64,000 bases of DNA from JAYFQE01 sp034927345 (GCA_034927345.1 JAYFQE010000020.1:1-64000); one strand, 5' to 3'; shown: positions 17,395 through 26,216, counted from the first letter of the stretch. Made by a program: numbers and translations. The notes: a model not told the origin generated them from the letters alone.

Positions 17395-17889
17395 TTACGC
17401 GCGCCGCCTTTTTCGGTTCCGGTTCCGGTTCCGATCCTTCTTATGCCCGGTGAAAACGCCGACAATAGATAGGATCTGGCTGATTATTTCGGCAATCGTT
17501 CCCAGATTGACGCCGGTTGACGCTGCCGGACTGAAAAAAGATGAAACGCCTTCTCCGACGCTTTTTGCGGCGCCGCCAATCGCTTCGACGCCGGCCCGGG
17601 CGGTTCCCGTGATAGTCTGAGCATCTTTGAGAATCTCCGGCACGGTCTGATTGGCTGATTCGGTTAGAACAGAAACATCCTTGGCAACCAGATCAAATTT
17701 CTTGATCAAACCCGGCATTTGGATAAGGGTCTGTTTGACCGGTTCCTGGATATTGCCGACCAGCTGCGAAATTTCCCCCATTGTTCTGATGAGGCGGGCC
17801 AGCAAAATAATCAGAAATATTCCCAGGATGATACCGGCCAAAACCAACAGAGCCAACAGCAATTGCATGATATCAATCGTGATCAGCAA
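17395..17889 (-). CDS. DUF948-like membrane-anchored protein
   Basis: A 164-residue protein with one strongly hydrophobic N-terminal segment (residues 9-33) and a long amphipathic helical region that includes EISQLVGNIQEPVKQTL. A second mildly hydrophobic patch and a very basic Arg/Asn/Lys tail end it. This is the layout of DUF948 proteins, which often sit beside YtxH genes in Bacillota and are linked to general stress. The TTG start has GAGGG six bases upstream; an in-frame ATG seven codons later is possible. It follows the YtxH gene by 77 bases. Function unknown. Confidence 0.65.
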   Translation of the reverse strand: MLITIDIMQLLLALLVLAGIILGIFLIILLARLIRTMGEISQLVGNIQEPVKQTLIQMPGLIKKFDLVAKDVSVLTESANQTVPEILKDAQTITGTARAGVEAIGGAAKSVGEGVSSFFSPAASTGVNLGTIAEIISQILSIVGVFTGHKKDRNRNRNRKRRRA

Positions 17890-17966
17890 GACAATCCCTC
17901 ATTTCTTCGGCCTGATGACGGCTGCATCCGCGATTTGCTTCTGAAAGACAACTGCCTGCGCTCTGT

Positions 17967-18290
17967 TTATTCCGCTATGGGTTGATCCGGTTTATCTTCG
18001 CCTTCCTCTGATTCCCTGATATCCTTCTTTTCCTTCTGTGCGTGAGTCTTCAGCGCCGCCATTTTTTCACGGGTTGCCCCGGATAGATGCTGAGCGGCTT
18101 CTTGGACTTTTTTCGCTCCGGTTTTCGCTCCTTCTTTTATGTCTGCTCTTGTTTCCTTGCCGGATTTCGGCGCGAGCAGGATACCTGCTGCTGCTCCGAC
18201 CAAAAGCCCGGCTGCGATGCCCACTGCGGTATTCATCCTGGCGCGGCGTTTGTACGTTCCGTCTAAAACAGATCTGATTTCCTGGAACAT
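17967..18290 (-). CDS. YtxH-family protein
   Basis: A 107-residue protein with the YtxH signature. A Gly/Ala-rich membrane segment (AVGIAAGLLVGAAAGILLAP) near residues 22-41 is followed directly by KSGKETR and a charged helical, coiled-coil-like tail rich in Lys, Ala and Glu. The family is associated with envelope stress in Bacillota, with no defined biochemistry. It probably forms an operon with the DUF948-like gene downstream. Confidence 0.8.
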   Translation of the reverse strand: MFQEIRSVLDGTYKRRARMNTAVGIAAGLLVGAAAGILLAPKSGKETRADIKEGAKTGAKKVQEAAQHLSGATREKMAALKTHAQKEKKDIRESEEGEDKPDQPIAE

Positions 18291-18356
18291 GATAAAGCCT
18301 CCCTTCGGGTTTTTACCATTCCGGCTGTCGTCGAAACAACCGTTTCAGAGGGTTTT

Positions 18357-18379
18357 ATGCCGGCCGCAGCGGCCGGCAT
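18357..18379. repeat. GC-rich stem-loop between ytxH and the isomerase gene
   Basis: ATGCCGGCCG and CGGCCGGCAT form a perfect 10-bp stem with a three-base loop. It lies downstream of the isomerase gene (minus strand), but no U-tract follows on that strand. It is a poor intrinsic terminator and may be a transcript-end or pausing structure. Confidence 0.5.
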
Positions 18380-18401
18380 CTTATAAAACTATTTTATCAT
18401 A

Positions 18402-19289
18402 TCAGAGGTATTCCGTGATCAGTTTCCGACCGATCTGATAAAGAAAGTTCAGGCTTTCCAACCCTAAAAAGGGCGGATATTTCCGGGGAAATTCATCCGC
18501 TTCAAAACTGAAGGTCCCGCTGTAGCCGATCCGTTTTAAGGCGGCGCATAAGGCTTGCCAGTCGATCTTGCCGCTATAGGGCTCCGTATGACAATCCTGC
18601 AGGCCGTCATTATCGTGCAGATGAACGAGTTTCAGCCGGCTGCCCAAGGCTTCGATCATCTGAACCGGATCTTCCCCGAGCAAATTGGCATGGCCGGCGT
18701 CCAGACAAGCGACAAAAAGCTCCTGGCCGGCGATGCGATTCATCGTGTCGATAAAATCGATCATCTCGGCTGCGGTGCTGCAAACGGTCGGGCAAATCTT
18801 ATTCAACTCGCCGTCCCAGTTGAACATATTTTCGACGCCCAGCTGGACGCCATATTCCTTGAGCGCGGGCAGCAGGCGGGTGTAGAAGGCGATGTTCAGT
18901 TCCCTGGACTCGTTGATCAGGCGGTCATATTTGCGTTCGGCCATGATACAGGGATGAATGACGATATACGGACAGTTCAGCTGACGACAGATGGCAATCG
19001 ACTTGAGCATCAAGCCAAACAAATGCTCATCCTCTTGAACGTCGCCTGTATAAGAGGGCATTGGCGCGTGCATCTGACCGAAGACAATACCCGCATGATC
19101 CGCTTCTTCCTTGAGCGAACGGAAATAATCGAGAATTTCGGGCAAGGGCTTGACCAGCAGCCCTTCATGATTGTCATGGTAAAAAATGCTATAATCCAGG
19201 CAGTCAAAGCCTATTTCCGCAAGCTTGGCTATTGCGGCTTTTTCACCGATAAGCTGCGCAGGATATCCGGTTGTTGTACTGAGCTTCAT
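18402..19289 (-). CDS. Sugar phosphate isomerase/epimerase-like TIM barrel protein
   Basis: A 295-residue protein of the AP_endonuc_2/xylose-isomerase-like superfamily. The metal-binding pattern of the barrel is visible: IVIHPC (His), GVENMFNW (Glu), CLDAGHANL (Asp and His), LVHLHDNDG (His/Asp) and the final FSFEADEF (Glu). Members are sugar isomerases, epimerases or inosose dehydratases. The substrate is not predictable. It is a single gene, transcribed away from the zinc-ribbon AIM24 gene across a 243-base gap. Confidence 0.8.
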   Translation of the reverse strand: MKLSTTTGYPAQLIGEKAAIAKLAEIGFDCLDYSIFYHDNHEGLLVKPLPEILDYFRSLKEEADHAGIVFGQMHAPMPSYTGDVQEDEHLFGLMLKSIAICRQLNCPYIVIHPCIMAERKYDRLINESRELNIAFYTRLLPALKEYGVQLGVENMFNWDGELNKICPTVCSTAAEMIDFIDTMNRIAGQELFVACLDAGHANLLGEDPVQMIEALGSRLKLVHLHDNDGLQDCHTEPYSGKIDWQALCAALKRIGYSGTFSFEADEFPRKYPPFLGLESLNFLYQIGRKLITEYL

Positions 19290-19442
19290 AGATACACTTC
19301 CCTCAATCTGTTTTTATTCAGAATACCGCAAACCGCCGGCTTCGTCCATCCTGACTGTCAAACCAGAAAATCCTGTTTGTCTAAATAATGAAAAGCAGCT
19401 GAAAATTACCGGATCAAGCTTCTTTCGTACGGGGTTATATGC

Positions 19443-19448
19443 TATGAT
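19443..19448 (+). promoter_or_regulatory. Possible -10 element of the zinc-ribbon AIM24 gene
   Basis: TATGAT lies 17 bases after a weak TTCTTT. Predicted transcription would begin about 13 bases before the large palindrome at 19468-19496. Confidence 0.35.
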
Positions 19449-19467
19449 GCAAAGTAAAAGACGGTTT

Positions 19468-19496
19468 ATTGATCATGATCTGGTATCATGATCAAT
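19468..19496 (+). promoter_or_regulatory. Perfect 12-bp inverted repeat, likely operator or leader hairpin
   Basis: ATTGATCATGAT and ATCATGATCAAT are perfect inverted copies separated by CTGGT. The repeat lies between the putative -10 and the Shine-Dalgarno of the downstream gene, so it could bind a dimeric repressor or fold in the mRNA leader. The regulator is unknown. Confidence 0.6.
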
Positions 19497-19532
19497 CACG
19501 CCATCCGGCTTGTTAAAAGGGAGGTTTCCTCT

Positions 19533-20465
19533 ATGTATTGTCCAAATTGCGGAATGAAAAATGTTGATCATGCAAGTTTTTGCGGATCCTGCGGCAGAAA
19601 ACTGATGTCGGCCGCGCCTGTTCCAGCGGCTCAGGATCCGGTTCAGGATCCTGTTTCGGACAACACGCCGTCCGTACCGGCAGCTCCGCAGGCCGCCGAA
19701 CCGGCCATGAGCGAACCTTCAGCCGAAGAAACGGCGGCTATGCCGGTTCCGGCAGCAACAACGCCTGCTCCGGCCGGCAGTCTGGCCTACAGGATATTCG
19801 GCGCGAATCTGCCGGCCGTATCCATACGGCTGAATACCGGCGAAAGCATCTATACCCAATCCGGCGGTATGACCTGGATGGATCAGGGCATATCCATGAC
19901 GACCAATATGAAGGGCGGCTTTATGAAAGGCCTGGGCCGGATGTTTTCCGGAGATTCTCTGTTTATTGCCACCTATACCTCAACTCAGCCGAATCAGGAA
20001 ATCGTCATTGCCAGCTCGTTCCCCGGCAGCATAGCGGCTGTCGAACTGAAAGGGCGTGCTATTATCGCCCAGAAATCGGCGTTCCTCTGCGCGCAGCCCG
20101 GCGTCGCGCTCAGCGCTTATCTGGTGAAGGGGATATCGGCCGGTTTGTTCGGCGGCGAGGGGTTCATTCTGCAGAAGCTGGCCGGCGAAGGAATCGCCCT
20201 GCTGGAAATCGACGGCAGCCTTGTCGAAAGAGTTTTGGCGCCGGGCGAGGTCATTCGGGTTGATACAGGCAATGTTGCCGCTTTTGAAGAGACTGTTCTT
20301 TATCAGGCGGAAATGGTTAAAGGATTTAAAAATATTCTGTTTGGCGGCGAAGGATTGTTCCTGACGACGCTGACCGGACCAGGCCGGGTGTGGCTGCAAA
20401 CGATGACCTTGCCTGGCTTTGCCAAATCGTTGATTCCATATCTGCCCAAACCCAGTTCAAACTGA
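19533..20465 (+). CDS. Zinc-ribbon protein with AIM24-like domain
   Basis: A 310-residue protein. The N-terminal zinc ribbon (CPNC and CGSC) is followed by a Pro/Ala-rich linker to about residue 85 and an AIM24/TIGR00266-type beta-rich domain. That domain shows the repeated pattern typical of the family: NTGESIYTQSGGMTWMD, GGFMKGLGRMFSGDSLF, and the second repeat with GFKNILFGGEGLFLTTL. The Gly-rich FGGEG motifs recur. The family is widespread with no established bacterial function. GGAGG lies eight bases before the ATG; an earlier in-frame ATG at 19488 overlaps the palindrome and is less likely. Confidence 0.85.
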   Translation: MYCPNCGMKNVDHASFCGSCGRKLMSAAPVPAAQDPVQDPVSDNTPSVPAAPQAAEPAMSEPSAEETAAMPVPAATTPAPAGSLAYRIFGANLPAVSIRLNTGESIYTQSGGMTWMDQGISMTTNMKGGFMKGLGRMFSGDSLFIATYTSTQPNQEIVIASSFPGSIAAVELKGRAIIAQKSAFLCAQPGVALSAYLVKGISAGLFGGEGFILQKLAGEGIALLEIDGSLVERVLAPGEVIRVDTGNVAAFEETVLYQAEMVKGFKNILFGGEGLFLTTLTGPGRVWLQTMTLPGFAKSLIPYLPKPSSN

Positions 20466-20522
20466 CGCTGACGCCATGGGTAGGGCGGGTTGCGAAAATA
20501 AGCATGAGAAGAGGTCAAGACG

Positions 20523-21710
20523 TTGGAAGCGTGTTTTGATGTTGTCGTCTGCGGCGGTGGAATAGCCGGTATTGCGGCAGCTCTGGCGGCATCCCGGACC
20601 GGGGCAAAAACTTGTTTGCTGGAACGTGAATATGCCCTTGGAGGGCTGGCGACTCTAGGCTTGATTGTTATTTATCTTCCGCTGTGCGACGGCGCCGGCG
20701 TTCAAATGTCGGCCGGCATCTCGGAGGAATTGCTCAAGTTGTCTTTAAAATACGGACCGGGAACCATCCCGGCCGCCTGGAGCAATCCGTACGGCAGCCG
20801 TGAAGAACGCGCTCAGGACCGGTATGCCGTGGAATATCAGGCGGCTCCGCTGATCATCGCGGCCGAGGAAGCGCTTTTGGCAGAAAAGGTGAGCCTGTTG
20901 TATACAGCGCAGTTGTCGGCGGCCACGGTCAAGAGCGGCCAGCTGACTTCCGTCTTTATCGAGACTAAAACCGGGCGCCGGGAGATCCGGGGGAAAGCAT
21001 TCGTCGATGCCACCGGCGACGCGGACCTGTGTTTTTTTGCCGGCGAACCGACATTCGACGACCGGACAAATCGGCGGACCGGCTGGTACTACTCGTTCGA
21101 TGGCCAAAATCTTAAACTTCATCAACAGACGGATCCCTTGTATGGAGACCTCCCGGCATCCGCAAGAACCTATTCCGGTACCGATATCGAAGCCGTGACC
21201 CAGCATTGCATCGACAGCCGGAAAATGATTCTCGAGCATGTGCAAAGCTTGCGGCAAGCCGGCAGCAGTCAGGCATACCCCTTGATTATTCCCCATTATC
21301 ACGGTTTGCGTATGACCCGCCGTCTGGCCGGCGCTTTTGAATTCAGCGAAGACCATCATGAAGGCGTCTGGTTTGAAGATGCTATCGGCATGATCGGCAA
21401 CTGGAAAGAGAAAGGCAAGCGTTATTCGATACCTTACCGCAGCATCCGGGCGGTCGGAACCGGCAATCTCTATGCAGCCGGCCGCTGTTCCTGCGCGGAT
21501 AAAAGCGGCTGGGATCTGACCCGTGTCATCCCGACCTGCGCGGTTACCGGTGAAGCTGCCGGTACGGCGGCGGCTTTACAGGCGGCCGGCGGCAATGCGC
21601 CAACCTGGGCTGTCTTGCAAAACAAGTTGGTTTCAAACGGCGTTTTACTGGATGAATCGCTGTTTCAAACCCGCATGAGCGTCAACTGCCTAGAAAGCCC
21701 GGATGAATAA
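20523..21710 (+). CDS. FAD-dependent oxidoreductase
   Basis: A 395-residue flavoprotein of the FAD_oxidored type. The N-terminal dinucleotide motif VVVCGGGIAGIAAALAASR is followed by the LLEREYALGGLATLG segment seen in this family. A second FAD contact is ATGDADLCFFAG, and the C-terminal FAD-binding region reads NLYAAGRCSCADKSGW and TGEAAGTAAAL. The substrate is unknown. The TTG start has GAGG eight bases upstream. The 3' end overlaps the convergent DUF1648 gene by 21 bases. Confidence 0.85.
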   Translation: MEACFDVVVCGGGIAGIAAALAASRTGAKTCLLEREYALGGLATLGLIVIYLPLCDGAGVQMSAGISEELLKLSLKYGPGTIPAAWSNPYGSREERAQDRYAVEYQAAPLIIAAEEALLAEKVSLLYTAQLSAATVKSGQLTSVFIETKTGRREIRGKAFVDATGDADLCFFAGEPTFDDRTNRRTGWYYSFDGQNLKLHQQTDPLYGDLPASARTYSGTDIEAVTQHCIDSRKMILEHVQSLRQAGSSQAYPLIIPHYHGLRMTRRLAGAFEFSEDHHEGVWFEDAIGMIGNWKEKGKRYSIPYRSIRAVGTGNLYAAGRCSCADKSGWDLTRVIPTCAVTGEAAGTAAALQAAGGNAPTWAVLQNKLVSNGVLLDESLFQTRMSVNCLESPDE

Positions 21711-22874
21711 AAGGGTGCTGCCGATATAAGTCGCCGCAGTAAACAGGATAAGCAAAACAATCAGGACAATCCCGGCCGGCCGGGCATAATTCAAGCCGCC
21801 GTTGTTGCCGAAACGATCTTCAACAAGCAAAGAAGGATCGTCAGGATTATAGTAAAAAAGACCTAACTTCCAATAACGGTCGTCACTGTAGGTTTTACGG
21901 AGCGGCAGCCCGTCCGGCGGCGGGTAGCCGGCGGCCGCCACATCGGCTTCCGTGATGGCGGGGCGCAGTTTGGTGCCGCTTTGCCCGGCTTTGACCGATA
22001 CATATATGGCCGGGAGGATCATCAGAACCGTCGGGATCAGGATCAGCGCCATCAGAACCGCCGTATCCGGAACCCAAATATTCATGATCATCGGCTGCAT
22101 CAATAAAAACATCAAGGTCATGCATAACGTGATAAAGCCCAGCATATGGCTCATTAAACGCCGGTAAACACGATGTTGGGCGAAAGACAGGGCCGGATTT
22201 TCCTGGCTGACCTGCAATTTCATGCGATATACCGCCAGATTGCTGGCCAGCATGATTAAAAGCATAACCAAGGAAATAATTGGGATAGCCAAAATATGAC
22301 CCAATGATTTCGGCGCCCAGGCGTCGGCTTCCATAGCTCCGTTCCAGTGGGTTATGATGGTGTCCGGCATAGACGGATAGAACGTCAGGGACAGAAGCAG
22401 GGTAAGCAAAATCAAACCGAAACTGCCCCAATACCAGATCCAGGGCAGTCCGCCGAATCGTTCGCGCGAACGCGCGGAACGGGTTTCCGCCGTGCCGACG
22501 GACGGGATGATCCAGTTCTCACGCGCCTTAAGCGCCGCCGAGTGGCGCCAGCACCGCAGATAAACGATAAACTGAGCCAGCATCATGACCAGGGGAGCAT
22601 AAAGGCAGATCATCAGGTTGGCGACGGTGCCGTAAGCATTGCCGGCGACCGCCGCGCCCAGCGCCGCCAGAGTCACCAACGCCATCATGATGGTATAGAA
22701 ACGTTTCATGCGGCCGACTTCAAGCAGCGTATGCGCCATTTCCGGAACCCGGATGCCGAAAAGCAATACCTTGCGTGTGATATAAGGCAAGATAGCCAGT
22801 AAGGTGCCGATGACCAGGATCATAAAAATATTCAGAATAAAGAAAAGCTGATTAACTTGTGATGCATCTTTCAT
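21690..22874 (-). CDS. DUF1648/DUF5808-type polytopic membrane protein
   Basis: A 394-residue membrane protein with about eight hydrophobic segments. The middle carries the DUF1648 motif YPSMPDTIITHWN, and the C-terminal part has the DUF5808 motif DDRYWKLGLFYYNPDDPSLL. Related proteins include SdpI-like immunity and signal proteins, but a transport or immunity role is not established here. It lies 11 bases after the YtrA-type GntR gene, and the two almost certainly form one operon. Confidence 0.75.
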   Translation of the reverse strand: MKDASQVNQLFFILNIFMILVIGTLLAILPYITRKVLLFGIRVPEMAHTLLEVGRMKRFYTIMMALVTLAALGAAVAGNAYGTVANLMICLYAPLVMMLAQFIVYLRCWRHSAALKARENWIIPSVGTAETRSARSRERFGGLPWIWYWGSFGLILLTLLLSLTFYPSMPDTIITHWNGAMEADAWAPKSLGHILAIPIISLVMLLIMLASNLAVYRMKLQVSQENPALSFAQHRVYRRLMSHMLGFITLCMTLMFLLMQPMIMNIWVPDTAVLMALILIPTVLMILPAIYVSVKAGQSGTKLRPAITEADVAAAGYPPPDGLPLRKTYSDDRYWKLGLFYYNPDDPSLLVEDRFGNNGGLNYARPAGIVLIVLLILFTAATYIGSTLLFIRAF

Positions 22875-22885
22875 AACATCGCTCC

Positions 22886-23338
22886 TTATACGCCGGGTTT
22901 TTGTTTTTCCGCCGCCGCTGCCGGCGATGGGGCCGGGACGGCAGAACCGGCTGCCGGTTGTCGGACCTGCTGATGGATTTTAACGCAAAAGGCTGAGAAT
23001 GCCGCCGCGTCCATACCATGGCATGCGGCTTCGGCGGCGATCGGCCGCAGCAAACCGGACAGATGATCGGAAAATCCGGGATCTGACGGCGGCATTTCAG
23101 CAATCGAAGCGCCGGTGCGCCGGTCCATAACCAGATAACCTTCTTCGCGCAATAACGCGTAGGTTTTATTCACAGTATGGATGTTGATGCCGATATCGGC
23201 TGCCAATCGCCTGACCGAAGGCAGATCTTCACCAGGTTTTAACGCTCCCGAGGCGATGCCGATAATGATTTGATCGCGCAGCTGCGTGTATAGGGCTGTT
23301 TCACTGGAAAAATCCACACATAGGATCATAAATGCCAT
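22886..23338 (-). CDS. GntR-family (YtrA-type) transcriptional regulator
   Basis: A 150-residue regulator with an N-terminal GntR winged helix-turn-helix (ALYTQLRDQIIIGIASGALK, SVRRLAADIGINIHTVNKTY) and only a short C-terminal part. This is the layout of the YtrA subfamily, which controls membrane-protein or ABC-transporter operons and responds to envelope stress or antibiotics. The final 30 residues are low-complexity Ala/Pro. It is the first gene of an operon with the DUF1648 protein, and a palindrome overlaps its predicted promoter. AGGAAGG precedes the ATG. Confidence 0.85.
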   Translation of the reverse strand: MAFMILCVDFSSETALYTQLRDQIIIGIASGALKPGEDLPSVRRLAADIGINIHTVNKTYALLREEGYLVMDRRTGASIAEMPPSDPGFSDHLSGLLRPIAAEAACHGMDAAAFSAFCVKIHQQVRQPAAGSAVPAPSPAAAAEKQKPGV

Positions 23339-23356
23339 CCTGCCTTCCTGTAATAT

Positions 23357-23379
23357 TTGTTATATATCGATTATAACAA
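23357..23379 (-). promoter_or_regulatory. Operator overlapping the -10 of the gntR-DUF1648 operon
   Basis: TTGTTATA and TATAACAA are perfect 8-bp inverted arms around a 7-base spacer. On the minus strand the left arm overlaps a TATAAT with TTGTTT 16 bases upstream. This fits autorepression by the GntR protein. The dyad position is read directly; the binding protein is inferred. Confidence 0.65.
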
Positions 23380-23423
23380 GTAGCGCAAGAAAAACAAGTC
23401 CCGGCTGATGCGTCGAGCGGCAA

Positions 23424-23451
23424 ATAGGATGGGGCATATGCCCGGACCTAT
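23424..23451 (-). terminator. Weak stem-loop at the end of tcdA
   Basis: GGGCATATGCCC inside ATAGG/CCTAT arms forms an imperfect hairpin overlapping the tcdA stop. The T-tract is poor, so this is only a possible terminator. Confidence 0.3.
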
Positions 23452-24209
23452 TTTATTTCGGCGATCAGGTCTTTTACAACTTCTCCGGCAATGATCAGGC
23501 CGGCGACCGAAGGGACAAAGGAGATGCTGCCGGGTATCCGCCGTCTTTGGGTACACTTGCGGACCGTCCCCGGAGGACAGATACAGGCGTGACGGCAGGA
23601 TGAAGATTCGCTTTCACAGAGCGGCAGCGGTTCTTCTTTGGAATAGACGACTTTCAGGTGTTCAACGCCCCGCTTTTTCAATTCTTTGCGCATGACCTTG
23701 CTTAATGGGCATACGGATGTCTGATAAATGTCGGCGACTTCAAAACGGGTGGGATCCAGTTTGTTGCCGGCGCCCATGCAGCTGATGATCGGAATACCCA
23801 GCGCCTGAGCCCGGATGACCAGTTCTATTTTAGCGCTGACCGTATCGATGGCGTCGACAATATAATCGAGGTCGGATGTTAATAATTCATCCTCTGTTTC
23901 CGGCAGGAAAAAAAGCTGATGCGTTTCGACTGTGGCTTGAGGATTGATATCCAGGATCCGGTCGCGCATGGCGTCGACTTTATAATGGCCGACGGTTTTA
24001 TGTGTCGCGTGCAACTGACGGTTGATATTCGTCAAACAAATCCGGTCGTCGTCGATCAGGACAAAATGCCCGACACCGGAACGGACCAGTCCTTCAACGA
24101 CATAAGAACCGACGCCGCCGATGCCGAATATCGCCACTTTGCTGTTTTTCAGGCGGTTCAGCGCTTCTTTGCCGATCATTAATTCTGTCCGCGAAAATTC
24201 ATGCAGCAT
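23448..24209 (-). CDS. tcdA: tRNA threonylcarbamoyladenosine dehydratase (ThiF/E1-like)
   Basis: A 253-residue E1-like ATPase, the TcdA/YgdL family enzyme that cyclises t6A to ct6A at position 37 of ANN-decoding tRNAs. AIFGIGGVGSYVVEGLVRSG is the nucleotide-binding loop, VLIDDDRICLTNINRQ the family Asp/Arg/Asn region, and VDAIDTVSAKIELV follows. The C-terminal part has GSISFVPSVAGLIIAGEVV. Cys residues cluster at CRHACICPPGTVRKC, a pattern seen in many Bacillota members. It is a single gene. Confidence 0.9.
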   Translation of the reverse strand: MLHEFSRTELMIGKEALNRLKNSKVAIFGIGGVGSYVVEGLVRSGVGHFVLIDDDRICLTNINRQLHATHKTVGHYKVDAMRDRILDINPQATVETHQLFFLPETEDELLTSDLDYIVDAIDTVSAKIELVIRAQALGIPIISCMGAGNKLDPTRFEVADIYQTSVCPLSKVMRKELKKRGVEHLKVVYSKEEPLPLCESESSSCRHACICPPGTVRKCTQRRRIPGSISFVPSVAGLIIAGEVVKDLIAEIK

Positions 24210-24330
24210 ATTGATCCTCCAAGGCGCACCTGGTCATTGAATTTCTCTTTATTATCTGCCGCATTGAGTAAAAGTCAACCGGAATCACATTATTCTATAT
24301 CAATGATAACGAAAAATCACATGAATTCAT

Positions 24331-24369
24331 AAAAAAGGGTCATCTCAGAATTTTACTTTGAGATGACCC
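24331..24369 (-). terminator. Strong intrinsic terminator
   Basis: On the minus strand GGGTCATCTCA and TGAGATGACCC form a perfect 11-bp stem with an 11-base loop, followed by six T. It closes the oxidoreductase-amidohydrolase-oxidoreductase operon that ends at 24400. Confidence 0.92.
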
Positions 24370-24399
24370 CGGGGTTCTCTGGCTGGTAAAAGACAGCCG

Positions 24400-25296
24400 T
24401 TATTTGGCCTGGTTCATTTTGACGGGCCGGCCGGCCTTGCAGGAACGCACGGCCGTATCGAGCAAATCGATGACTTCCAGGCTGTCGGCCATAGAAACCG
24501 GAGCCGAACCGGTCTGGAAGAAGGTGCGGATAATCCGCAGCTGTTCGGTATAAATCATCGAGCCGTCAACAATATAGGACTGGTTGGCGTCTTTGCCGCG
24601 GAGGGTGCCGCCGTAAGCATAAGCGTCATTGGTCAGCTCAACGATGCCGCGGCGGTTTCCGGGATATTCAACGATGGCGACAACGCCGGAGGCGTCCTGG
24701 CGGGCGTCGATCTGAAGAGCGCCGCGGCCCATCATCCGGGACATCATCTCGAACGAATGGACACCGTACCAGACAACGCTCTCGCCGGCAGGCGCGGCGC
24801 CTAAAGGTCCGTAGCAATAAGCCTGGAAGGGCTGGGGAACGGCGGAGCAGGCGGATTCCAGATTCTGAGAAAAACGCAGGGAAGAACAGGACATGACTTT
24901 TATCTGTCTGGCTTCAGCGAGATCGGCGATTTTCCGGCCGGCGGCAAAATCCTCAGCCAATGGTTTATCGAGGAATACAGGCTTGCCAAGAGCCGCACAT
25001 TTTTGGAAATAGTCCCAATGATAAGCCGGGTCGTTGATTTCTATCATGATGGCGTCGCAATCGGCGACCGCTTCTTCAAAAGACGCGGTCACTTTGACGC
25101 CCCAGCTTTCCAGCTGCTTTTGCCGTTCGTTGAGGACGACGTCATTGGTAAAAGGCGTTTTAAACCGCATGCAGGAAACGGTGCGCAAACCGTCAACGCG
25201 GTATTCCGGTTCACAGTCCGGCGCCTGCATCCGGCGGGGGAATTCAATAGCATGGCTTGTGTCCAGGCCGATCAGTGCAATTTTCAAGTCTTTCAT
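24400..25296 (-). CDS. Gfo/Idh/MocA-family oxidoreductase
   Basis: A 298-residue protein with a Rossmann-like N-terminus (ALIGLDTSHAIEFPR). The nucleotide motif is modified from the usual GxGxxG, which is unusual. CDAIMIEIND and GKPVFLDKPLAEDF match the family Glu/Asp-Lys-Pro motif. The C-terminal alpha/beta domain (WYGVHSFEMMSRMMG) has the expected His. It is the last gene of a three-gene operon with an amidohydrolase and a second Gfo/Idh/MocA enzyme, probably for an unusual sugar or cyclitol. The altered nucleotide loop makes cofactor use uncertain. Confidence 0.75.
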   Translation of the reverse strand: MKDLKIALIGLDTSHAIEFPRRMQAPDCEPEYRVDGLRTVSCMRFKTPFTNDVVLNERQKQLESWGVKVTASFEEAVADCDAIMIEINDPAYHWDYFQKCAALGKPVFLDKPLAEDFAAGRKIADLAEARQIKVMSCSSLRFSQNLESACSAVPQPFQAYCYGPLGAAPAGESVVWYGVHSFEMMSRMMGRGALQIDARQDASGVVAIVEYPGNRRGIVELTNDAYAYGGTLRGKDANQSYIVDGSMIYTEQLRIIRTFFQTGSAPVSMADSLEVIDLLDTAVRSCKAGRPVKMNQAK

Positions 25297-25352
25297 TTCG
25301 CTTCACCTCGTGTTTATATTAGGAATGGCCGATAAACAGTAAAATCGCCGCT

Positions 25353-26216
25353 TTAGCGCAGAGGCACCAAACGTAAAGCGTTACCGGAATAAATTTTATC
25401 CAGAACGGTCTGCGGCAAATGAGCCGAATTGAGGAAATCCTGATGGACGTTATCGAAATAGTCGCGGGCATAAAGAACGCGATCCTGGAATTCGATCAGG
25501 AATTTGCGGGCAAACTCGGGATCCCGGGTCATGGCGTTGCAGCCGGATCCGGCCGAAAGGTCGCAATAAAGGTTCGGGCATTCACGCAGTAAGCTGATCA
25601 GCCGGCCGCCGGGCAGGACCGGTCCGGTTGGGTATGCGTCTTTATCATACTTGTCATCGCCGGAAATATGCGCCCAGAAGCCAGGAGCGTGGCCGAGGAA
25701 AGTTGTTTCCGGGCAGGCTTTGAGCGCCCGGGCCAGAGCCTCAATGCCGCCGCCGTACCAGTAGTTCCGGCGCGGATACGTCGCGCCGGTCGAAAATTCA
25801 TAATCCAGATGGACGGTAACCGGCAAGCCGTTTTCACCACAAAAACGATACATGCGCAAAGCGTCCGGATTATCCAGCATCATCCGGACTTTCAATTCAC
25901 CGTAAACCCGGACGCCATAGATGTCGATCGCGGCTTTCAGCTGATCAATCGCTTCTGGCCGGCGCGGATCCGGAGCGTAACCCAGGATGAATTTCCCCGG
26001 CGCCCGTTCGGCATATTCGACACAGCGGGAGAAAGGGATAGGTCCGGTCAAACCGATAAAGGGGACAATCTGATTGATATAGGGATCATACTCGTCCGCA
26101 GGCGATTCCCAGCTCAGAAGCCAGGTTTTGTCAATGTTGTACTGCTTCATGTTTTCCAGAAAGGCATCGAGATTGTGCTTGTGCCATTCGGGATGATTGT
26201 GGACATCAATAATCAT
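25353..26216 (-). CDS. Amidohydrolase-superfamily TIM-barrel protein
   Basis: A 287-residue amidohydrolase_2 type protein. IIDVHNHPEW gives the first His-x-His, VTVHLDYEF the barrel His, TFLGHAPGF another His and LYARDYFD the final catalytic Asp. The family includes lactonases and decarboxylases of sugar-acid breakdown. With two oxidoreductases around it, a lactone-hydrolysing step after sugar oxidation is plausible but inferred. The ATG at 26214-26216 has GAGGAG eight bases upstream; an in-frame GTG three codons earlier overlaps that site. Confidence 0.75.
   Translation of the reverse strand: MIIDVHNHPEWHKHNLDAFLENMKQYNIDKTWLLSWESPADEYDPYINQIVPFIGLTGPIPFSRCVEYAERAPGKFILGYAPDPRRPEAIDQLKAAIDIYGVRVYGELKVRMMLDNPDALRMYRFCGENGLPVTVHLDYEFSTGATYPRRNYWYGGGIEALARALKACPETTFLGHAPGFWAHISGDDKYDKDAYPTGPVLPGGRLISLLRECPNLYCDLSAGSGCNAMTRDPEFARKFLIEFQDRVLYARDYFDNVHQDFLNSAHLPQTVLDKIYSGNALRLVPLR

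Noticed and set aside
18357..18379. GC-rich hairpin as an intrinsic terminator
   Set aside because: The stem is strong, but neither strand has the following U-tract, so it is listed only as a stem-loop.
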